Assembly (NCBI GenBank): GCA_038276315.1
Contig: JBBPZY010000361.1
Location: 1 to 11,494, forward strand
Reading direction: 5' to 3'
Origin: GCA-003244245 sp038276315
Lineage (GTDB): Bacteria > Actinomycetota > Actinomycetes > Mycobacteriales > Pseudonocardiaceae
DNA: 11,494 nucleotides
The notes under the pieces were generated by a model. It had not been told where the DNA came from. It saw nothing but the letters and a program-made list of their open reading frames with translations, and made no database searches. Positions 5,995-11,494 of the stretch are shown here, one piece after another. How positions within the stretch are numbered: position 1 is the stretch's first letter; each line of letters begins with the position of its first letter. A program made the translations under genes and the position numbers.

Positions 5995-8336
5995 GCGCTG
6001 ATGATCTTGCCGGATCCCACGTCCTACTCACCGGCACGACGGGGTTCTTGGGGCAGGCGACCTTGGAGCGGCTGCTGTCCAGCTACCCGGACACTCATGT
6101 CTCGGTACTGATCCGGCCCCGGGGTGAGCGCGGCGCGACCGACCGGCTCAACGCGTTGCTTCGCAAGAACGTTTTCCGCCCGCTAAGTGAGCGCATCGGC
6201 GCGGAGGAATTGGCGCGTCTGGTGCGCGAGCGGGTCACGGTCATCGAGGGCGGCCTCGGCTCGGTCGCTCTGCCCGCCGACCTCGACGTCGTGATCCACG
6301 GTGCCTCCACGGTGTCCTTCGACCCCCCGGTCGACGAAGCCTTCCGCACCAACGTCGCGGGCGTGGCGACCCTCTATGAGGCACTCACCGGTTCGCCACA
6401 CGTCGTGCACATCTCCACCGCCTACGTCGCGGGCACCCGCAAGGGGGTCGTCGCTGAAGTACCGCTGGACCATGGGGTGGACTGGCAGCTCGAGCTGGAC
6501 ATGGCGCTGGCTGCCCGCATCGATGTGGAGCGGGAATCCCGACGACCGGAGGTGCTGCGCCGCGCGCTGGCGCAAGCAGGCGACCAGCACGCCAAAGCCG
6601 GCCCGCAGTCCACCGCCGCCGACGCCGAACGGCTGCGCACCGAGTGGATCAACCGCCGGCTGGTGGACTACGGCCGCACCCGGGCCCGGAGCCTGGGCTG
6701 GCCGGACGTCTACACATTGACTAAAGCCCTGGGTGAGCGGGTCGCCGAACAGCTGTGGGCGCGACCAGGCCGGCCGCTGTCAGTGGTCCGTCCGGCCATC
6801 GTGGAAAGCGCGGTACGGCACCCTTACCCGGGCTGGATTGACGGCTTCAAGATGGCCGATCCGCTGATCATCTCCTTCGGCAGAGGGTTACTGCGCGAAT
6901 TCCCGGGGCTGCCCGACTCGGTGCTCGACGTGATCCCGGTCGATCTGGTGATCAACGCGATCCTCGCGACCGCCGCCCGACCTCCCGCCACCGGGCCGGC
7001 CTACTTACACGTCAGCTCCGGTGCCAGTAATCCGCTGACCTTCCAGAACATGTACGTGCTGTGCCGGGAGTACTTCGACAACCACCCCATGCCCGATGGT
7101 GATCGCGGTCATATCGCGCCACCCACCTGGCGGTTTCCCGGCAGCCAGCAGGTGGAGCTGAGGCTGCGCACCGGAGAACGGGCCGCGGCGTTAGCGGAAC
7201 GGGCCCTGTTGGCGCTGCCACCGTCGAAGCGCTCCCAGGATTGGCTGACCAGTCTTGGCCGCCAGCAGCAGGAATTGGTGCAGCTCCGCGAGTACGCCGA
7301 CCTATACGGTGTCTACGCCCGCGCCGAGGTGATCTACGACGACAGTCGGCTGCGAGAGCTGCATGCGGCGCTGCCGCCGGAGCGGGCCCTCGAATACGGC
7401 TTCGACCCCACCGTCATCGACTGGCGGGCGTACCTGCAGGACGTGCACTGCCCGTCGATCACAGCCACGGTCCGGCGGGCCGGACAGCGGCGGGGACGCG
7501 CCACCGCCGACCGCCGCGGAACTTCGTCGACGGTCCCATCCATATCGTCGCGGTCGCTGCCCGAGCGGTCCGACGTCGCCGCGGTGTTCGACCTGGAGGG
7601 CACGATTGTGAACTCCAACGTCGTCGAGTCCTACCTGTGGGCCCGGTTGGCGACGCTCCCCCGCTCCGGCTGGTTACGTGAGCTGGCCGATCTGACCCGG
7701 TGCGCCCCCCGGTACCTCTCCGCGGAGCGCCAAGACCGCGGCGAGCTGCTGCGCGCCTTCCTGCGCCGTTACGTCGGCGTGCGGGTCGACGAGCTGCGTG
7801 GGCTGGTCACCGACGTGCTCGGCGACGCACTGTTGCATCGGGTGATGCCCGAAGCCACCCGGCAGATCCGCCGCCATCGCGCGGCCGGACACCGAACCGT
7901 CCTGATCACCGGCGCCGTCGACCTGCATGTCGAGCCGCTGTCGGTGCTCTTCGACGAGGTGGTGGCCAGCCGGATGCACGCCAAAGACGGCGTACTCACC
8001 GGGTTCCTCCAAACCCCTCCGCTGGTCGATGAGGCGCGCGCGGCGTGGCTGCGGCACTATGCCCAGGTCAACGGTCTGCACCTGGACCGGTCCTACGCCT
8101 ACGCCGACAGCTACTCCGACCGCCCGTTGCTCGAAGCCGTCGGGCATCCGCAAGTGGTCAACCCGGACTCGCAACTGTTCCGGCACGCCCGACGGCGCCA
8201 CTGGACCGTGCACCGCTGGGGCGCCCACACCGGTGGGCTACTCGAGGTGCTGCTCGACGTCACTCGAGCCGACGCCAGAGCCGGGGTCAAGGTCGATCTC
8301 CGGCCGGGTCACGACCCCCAAGGAGCGCCGCGGTGA
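5991..8336 (+). CDS. Fatty acyl-CoA reductase-like/HAD-IB phosphatase-like fusion protein
   Basis: This 781-residue protein has two domains. Residues 8 to about 350 form an extended SDR fold of the fatty acyl-CoA reductase (NAD_binding_4) type: dinucleotide motif GTTGFLG (15-21), ISTAYVAG (141-148) and catalytic YTLTK (Tyr241, Lys245). This family reduces acyl-CoA or acyl-carrier thioesters to aldehyde or alcohol with NADPH. Residues about 390-485 fit the helical C-terminal region of such reductases. A Ser/Arg-rich linker (about 490-525) leads to a HAD-IB domain: nucleophile Asp534 in FDLEGTIV, Thr640 in LITGA, and YADSYSD with Asp706 and Asp710. The second motif I residue is Glu536 instead of the usual Asp, a change also known in ThrH and enolase-phosphatase E1, so activity is possible. 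Translation is coupled at both ends (ATGA and GTGA). The substrate is not deducible; operon context suggests reduction of a fatty acyl group coupled to a dephosphorylation. Confidence 0.85.
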   Translation: MSADDLAGSHVLLTGTTGFLGQATLERLLSSYPDTHVSVLIRPRGERGATDRLNALLRKNVFRPLSERIGAEELARLVRERVTVIEGGLGSVALPADLDVVIHGASTVSFDPPVDEAFRTNVAGVATLYEALTGSPHVVHISTAYVAGTRKGVVAEVPLDHGVDWQLELDMALAARIDVERESRRPEVLRRALAQAGDQHAKAGPQSTAADAERLRTEWINRRLVDYGRTRARSLGWPDVYTLTKALGERVAEQLWARPGRPLSVVRPAIVESAVRHPYPGWIDGFKMADPLIISFGRGLLREFPGLPDSVLDVIPVDLVINAILATAARPPATGPAYLHVSSGASNPLTFQNMYVLCREYFDNHPMPDGDRGHIAPPTWRFPGSQQVELRLRTGERAAALAERALLALPPSKRSQDWLTSLGRQQQELVQLREYADLYGVYARAEVIYDDSRLRELHAALPPERALEYGFDPTVIDWRAYLQDVHCPSITATVRRAGQRRGRATADRRGTSSTVPSISSRSLPERSDVAAVFDLEGTIVNSNVVESYLWARLATLPRSGWLRELADLTRCAPRYLSAERQDRGELLRAFLRRYVGVRVDELRGLVTDVLGDALLHRVMPEATRQIRRHRAAGHRTVLITGAVDLHVEPLSVLFDEVVASRMHAKDGVLTGFLQTPPLVDEARAAWLRHYAQVNGLHLDRSYAYADSYSDRPLLEAVGHPQVVNPDSQLFRHARRRHWTVHRWGAHTGGLLEVLLDVTRADARAGVKVDLRPGHDPQGAPR

Positions 8337-9544
8337 GCCTCGCGCTGCAGTATCACCGCTCCGCCGGGCGCTACTTCGCCGCCCGCGCGGTCAGTGGCAG
8401 CCGCGCGGGCGGGCGGCTGGCGGGCATGCTGGCCAGCAACGTCGCGCCGCTACGGCTGGTCGAGCAGACCGACCCGGTCCCGGCCGACGAGTCCTGGAGC
8501 CGGATCGAGCCGGTGCTGTCCGGAATCTGCGGGTCGGATCTCGGCCTGCTCACCGGCCGGTCGTCGCCCTACCTCGGGCCATTGACCTCGATGCCCTTCG
8601 TCCCCGGCCATGAGGTACTCGGTCGCACCCTCGATCAGCTGCCCGGGCTACCTCGGGGCAGCCGGGTAGTGATCGACCCAGTGCTGCGATGCGCAGCGCG
8701 CGGAGTGGCGTCCTGCCGGGCTTGCCTCGCCGGGCATACCAGTCGTTGCGACCACATCACCACCGGACGACTGGCTGCTGGGCTACAGACCGGCTTCTGC
8801 GCCGACACCGGAGGTGGCTGGAGCCGCCGGATGATCGCCCATGCCAGCCAACTGCATCCGGTGCCGGACTCGCTGCCCGACGAGATCGCCGTCCTGGTGG
8901 AGCCGTTGGCCTGCGCGGTACACGCGGTGCGCCGGGTACCGGTCAGTCCCGGCGCCTCGGTGCTGGTGATCGGCGCAGGCACGGTGGGCTTGCTTACCCT
9001 GCTCGCGCTGCGCAGGCTCACCGCGGCCGGCGAGATTCACGTAGTCGCCAAACACCGTCATCAAGCCGACCGGGCCCTCGATCTAGGCGCCACCCAGGTC
9101 ATCGGCACCGACAGCACCGCGCGGACATTGCGCCGCAGCACCGGCGCGCTGCTGGTCGAGCCCGAACTCGGCGACGGCTACCTGCTCGGCGGGATGGACC
9201 TGGCCTTCGAGTGCACTGGGGGTACCTCGGGTTTGAACACCGCGCTGCGGTCACTGCGAGCCGGGGGCACTGTGGTGGCATCTGGAATGCCTGCGGGTGG
9301 GGTGGATCTCACCCCACTGTGGTACCGGGAGCTGCACCTCGTCGGGGCGTACGCCTCGGCGACAGGGGAAGAGCCGAGTGAGGGAGATTTCCCGGCGGCC
9401 ATCGCCCTGGCGGCATCAGCGGCGCTGGACGGTTACGTTGACACCAAGTATCCGCTGGAACAATGGCGCGACGCGCTTGATCACGCGGCTGCGGCCGGCC
9501 GGCTGGGCAGCATCAAGGTCGTCTTCGCTCCCGGTCGAGGATAA
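8333..9544 (+). CDS. Zinc-dependent medium-chain alcohol dehydrogenase (MDR family)
   Basis: A 403-residue NAD(P)-dependent zinc alcohol dehydrogenase-like protein. Catalytic zinc ligands are visible as Cys66 (SGICGSDL), His93-Glu94 (PGHE) and Glu190 (VEPLACAVHAV). The Rossmann motif is GAGTVG (214-219). Four cysteines of a structural zinc lobe are Cys120, 128, 131 and 139, with spacing C-x7-C-x2-C-x7-C, so the first is farther away than in the usual C-x2-C-x2-C-x7-C. About 45 residues precede the region where many family members begin, including a basic stretch. GTG 8333 is chosen: AAGGAG (8320-8325) sits 7 nt upstream, and the GTG overlaps the stop of the fusion gene (GTGA). It probably interconverts an alcohol and a carbonyl made or used by its neighbours. 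The substrate is unknown; sugar-alcohol and long-chain alcohol dehydrogenases share these motifs. Confidence 0.88.
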   Translation: MSLALQYHRSAGRYFAARAVSGSRAGGRLAGMLASNVAPLRLVEQTDPVPADESWSRIEPVLSGICGSDLGLLTGRSSPYLGPLTSMPFVPGHEVLGRTLDQLPGLPRGSRVVIDPVLRCAARGVASCRACLAGHTSRCDHITTGRLAAGLQTGFCADTGGGWSRRMIAHASQLHPVPDSLPDEIAVLVEPLACAVHAVRRVPVSPGASVLVIGAGTVGLLTLLALRRLTAAGEIHVVAKHRHQADRALDLGATQVIGTDSTARTLRRSTGALLVEPELGDGYLLGGMDLAFECTGGTSGLNTALRSLRAGGTVVASGMPAGGVDLTPLWYRELHLVGAYASATGEEPSEGDFPAAIALAASAALDGYVDTKYPLEQWRDALDHAAAAGRLGSIKVVFAPGRG

Positions 9545-9558
9545 GAGTCGACGTTGCG

Positions 9559-9570
9559 CGCAGCGCTGCG
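9559..9570. repeat. 12-bp perfect palindrome in the only intra-operon gap
   Basis: CGCAGCGCTGCG is its own reverse complement and lies in the 47-nt space between the dehydrogenase stop and the LarA-homologue start. There is no T-tract, so it is not a classic intrinsic terminator. It may be a small protein-binding or RNA-processing site, or a chance product of high GC. Confidence 0.3.
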
Positions 9571-9591
9571 GGGACAGGAGCAGGTGAGAGT

Positions 9592-11166
9592 GTGGGCAGA
9601 CCAGGTTTCGTGCTCGACGTCGACGAGCGGACTCCGCCGCTGCTGATGCACCAGGGCGAGGGATTCCGGCTGGAGCGTCTGCCACTGGGCAGCCGGGTTA
9701 TCTACCCGCCGGAATCGCTGCCGGGCATCGTCGACCTCGAGGCCGCGATCCACCACGCCCTGCTACATCCACACGGCAGCGACCCGCTGCCGCAGCTGCT
9801 GCGGCGCGGGATGCGGCTGACGATCGTCTTCGATGATCTGTCCCTGCCGCTACCCCAGATGCGCGCCCCGGACATCCGGCAGCGGGTGATCGAGCAGGTT
9901 CTTGAGCTGGCCGCCGCCGCCGGGGTGGACGACGTCGAACTCATCGCCGCGAACTCGCTGCACCGTCGGATGACCCCAGCGGAACTCAAGCGCACCGTCG
10001 GCGAGCGGGTGTTTCGCGCCTTCCATCCCGACCACCTGCGCAACCACGACGCCGAGGACCCGGACGCACTCGCGCATCTGGGCACCACCCCGCACGGCGA
10101 AGACGTGGAGATCAACCGCCGGGCCGCCGAAAGTGACCTGATTGTCTACGCCAACATCACACTCACCGCGATGAACGGCGGATCGAAGTCGGTGGCGGTG
10201 GGATTGGCCAGCTATGCCAGCCTGCGCCATCACCACAATGTGCACACACTGCGGCATTCGCGCTCATTCAACGATCCGCCCAATTCGGCGATGCATCAGT
10301 CCTACGACCGGATGGCCGATGTCATCGGCGGACAGGTCCCGGTATTCACCATCGAGACCACGCTGAACAACGAACCATTCCCCACGGCGCTGCGTTTCCT
10401 CACCCGTCGCGAGTGGGAATGGAACGTCACCGACCAAGCCAGTTACCTGGCGGTCAAGCGAACCAACGACCTGGCCACCGGCAAGCTGCGGCGGCGGATC
10501 TGGCAGGCCACCGAGGCGCCGTACGGCATCACCGGGGTGCACGCCGGGGCCCCGAGCCAGGTGCACCCGCACACCCTGGCCGCGGTGCACCGCCAACAGC
10601 TCACCGAGGTGCAAGGGCAGGCCGACGTGGCGATTTTCGGCTTACCTTACATCTGCCCGTACAACGTCAACTCGATTATGAACCCGATCCTGGTGATGTC
10701 CCTGGGACTCGGCTACTTCTTCAACCTCTACCGAGGCAAGCCGATCGTGCGCCAAGGCGGAGTGGCGATCTTCTACCACCCGATGCCGCACGAGTTCCAT
10801 CCCGTGCACCACCCCAGCTACATCGATTTCTACGAACTGCTCGCCGAGACCACCGACCCGGTGATGCTGGAAACCAAATACGAGAAGCAGTTCGCCACCG
10901 ATCCGTGGTACACCCATTTGTACCGAACCAGTTATGCCTACCACGGCGTGCACCCATTCTACATGTGGTACTGGGGAGCGCATGCGATGCAGCACCTGAC
11001 CGACGTGATCTTCGTCGGGGGCAACCGGTCGACCACCGCGCGACTGGGATTCCGGGCCGCATCCAGTTTGGCTGACGCGCTCGAGATGGCTCGAGACACC
11101 GTCGGCGCCAACCCGGAGATCAGCTACCTGCACGCCCCGCCGATGGTGCTGGCAGACGTGCGATGA
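9592..11166 (+). CDS. LarA-like nickel-pincer nucleotide enzyme with altered active site
   Basis: A 524-residue member of the LarA (lactate racemase) superfamily. Landmarks, compared with LarA of Thermoanaerobacterium: GGSKS with Lys199 equals the lysine (K184) that binds the pincer cofactor; His215 in LRHHHN lies exactly 16 residues later and equals the nickel ligand H200; His124 in NSLHRRMTP equals catalytic H108. The residue 10 before the lysine, catalytic H174 in LarA, is Ile189. The substrate-binding D-x-T-R-P motif (R75) reads DLSLP (82-86). The usual length is about 425; the extra C-terminal part (about 390-470) is rich in His, Tyr and Trp. So it very likely uses the cofactor made by the neighbouring LarB, LarC and LarE, but racemising lactate by the two-base mechanism is doubtful. 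Start GTG 9592 has AGGTGAGAG directly upstream. The 3' end overlaps the acyltransferase gene (ATGA). No gene symbol is given because function should differ from larA. Confidence 0.9.
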   Translation: MGRPGFVLDVDERTPPLLMHQGEGFRLERLPLGSRVIYPPESLPGIVDLEAAIHHALLHPHGSDPLPQLLRRGMRLTIVFDDLSLPLPQMRAPDIRQRVIEQVLELAAAAGVDDVELIAANSLHRRMTPAELKRTVGERVFRAFHPDHLRNHDAEDPDALAHLGTTPHGEDVEINRRAAESDLIVYANITLTAMNGGSKSVAVGLASYASLRHHHNVHTLRHSRSFNDPPNSAMHQSYDRMADVIGGQVPVFTIETTLNNEPFPTALRFLTRREWEWNVTDQASYLAVKRTNDLATGKLRRRIWQATEAPYGITGVHAGAPSQVHPHTLAAVHRQQLTEVQGQADVAIFGLPYICPYNVNSIMNPILVMSLGLGYFFNLYRGKPIVRQGGVAIFYHPMPHEFHPVHHPSYIDFYELLAETTDPVMLETKYEKQFATDPWYTHLYRTSYAYHGVHPFYMWYWGAHAMQHLTDVIFVGGNRSTTARLGFRAASSLADALEMARDTVGANPEISYLHAPPMVLADVR

Positions 11167-11494
11167 GTGGCCTACGCGACGAACTGCGACTGCTGCGCCA
11201 CGGCCGGGACTGGCGCGGCCGGTCTCGGGTGCCCAGGTCGGCGCAGCGCTGGGAACAGCCCGACAACGGCGACGACTTTCCTACCGCCTGGGCCCGGACC
11301 GCCGCGGCCGGGGCGGGGCGCCGCGCCCGGCCGCCGGCGATGCTCAAGCCGGGGATCTGGCGCCAGACCCGGCCGGTGGTGCACGGCCGCGAAGCTCTCG
11401 ACAGCGTCCGCGGCCCGGCGGTTTTCGTCGCCAACCACTCCAGCCACCTGGACACCCCGTTGATCCTGGGTTCGCTACCTACGCGGATCACTAG
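11163..11494 (+). CDS. PlsC/LPLAT-type acyltransferase, N-terminal part (cut by window end)
   Basis: The frame starts at ATG 11163, overlapping the previous stop by 4 nt (ATGA), and stays open for 110 codons to the window edge. The first ~60 residues are polar and Arg-rich with no family signature. From about residue 60 the sequence reads like the start of a lysophospholipid/glycerol-3-phosphate acyltransferase domain: VVHGREALD (72-80), then FVANHSSHLDTPL (88-100) holding the motif I H-x4-D dyad, His92 and Asp97. Such enzymes move acyl chains from acyl-CoA or acyl carriers onto a hydroxyl at the membrane. Motifs II to IV lie outside the window, so the exact class is open. Its place in the operon supports a lipid role for the whole set. 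Confidence 0.8.
   Translation, partial: MSGLRDELRLLRHGRDWRGRSRVPRSAQRWEQPDNGDDFPTAWARTAAAGAGRRARPPAMLKPGIWRQTRPVVHGREALDSVRGPAVFVANHSSHLDTPLILGSLPTRIT

Noticed and set aside
1..11494. CRISPR arrays, tRNA or rRNA genes, insertion sequences
   Set aside because: No regularly spaced repeats, no tRNA-like cloverleaf noticed by eye, and no transposase motifs or terminal inverted repeats were seen.

Overview
The window is very GC-rich and densely packed, with many GTG starts and stop/start overlaps (ATGA, GTGA). Together with the protein types, this points to an actinobacterium, most likely of the order Mycobacteriales or a close relative. I cannot name the genus from sequence alone.

Left part (1 to about 2760): a DEAD/DEAH-type superfamily 2 helicase on the minus strand (C-terminus cut by the window edge) is divergent from a YihY/BrkB-family membrane protein on the plus strand. 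A 40-bp near-perfect dyad (1574-1613) lies between them. From 2827 to 3178 lies the wreck of a ferritin-like gene: start, SD and N-terminus survive, the middle is deleted, and the remaining C-terminal part is frameshifted.

Right part (3168 to 11494): a complete biosynthetic set for the nickel-pincer nucleotide (NPN) cofactor of lactate racemase. larE (sulfur transferase) is on the minus strand and divergent from a tightly coupled plus-strand operon: larB (carboxylase/hydrolase), larC (nickel insertase, one uninterrupted ORF), a fusion of a fatty acyl-CoA reductase-like domain to a HAD-IB phosphatase-like domain, a zinc-dependent MDR alcohol dehydrogenase, a LarA homologue, and the start of a PlsC-type acyltransferase (cut by the right edge). 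Four of the five junctions inside the operon overlap by 4 to 8 nt. The only gap is 47 nt, before the LarA homologue.

The most interesting point is that the LarA homologue is probably not a lactate racemase. It keeps the NPN-attachment lysine (K199), the nickel-ligand histidine exactly 16 residues later (H215) and one catalytic histidine (H124). The position of the second catalytic histidine is Ile189, and the substrate-binding Arg motif (D-x-T-R-P) reads D-L-S-L-P. The protein is also about 100 residues longer than usual, with a His- and aromatic-rich C-terminal part. It sits among genes of fatty-acyl reduction, alcohol oxidation and acyl transfer, with no lactate permease or lactate dehydrogenase in view. 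I infer an uncharacterised NPN-nickel-dependent step in lipid or hydroxy-acyl metabolism. The chemistry is unknown.
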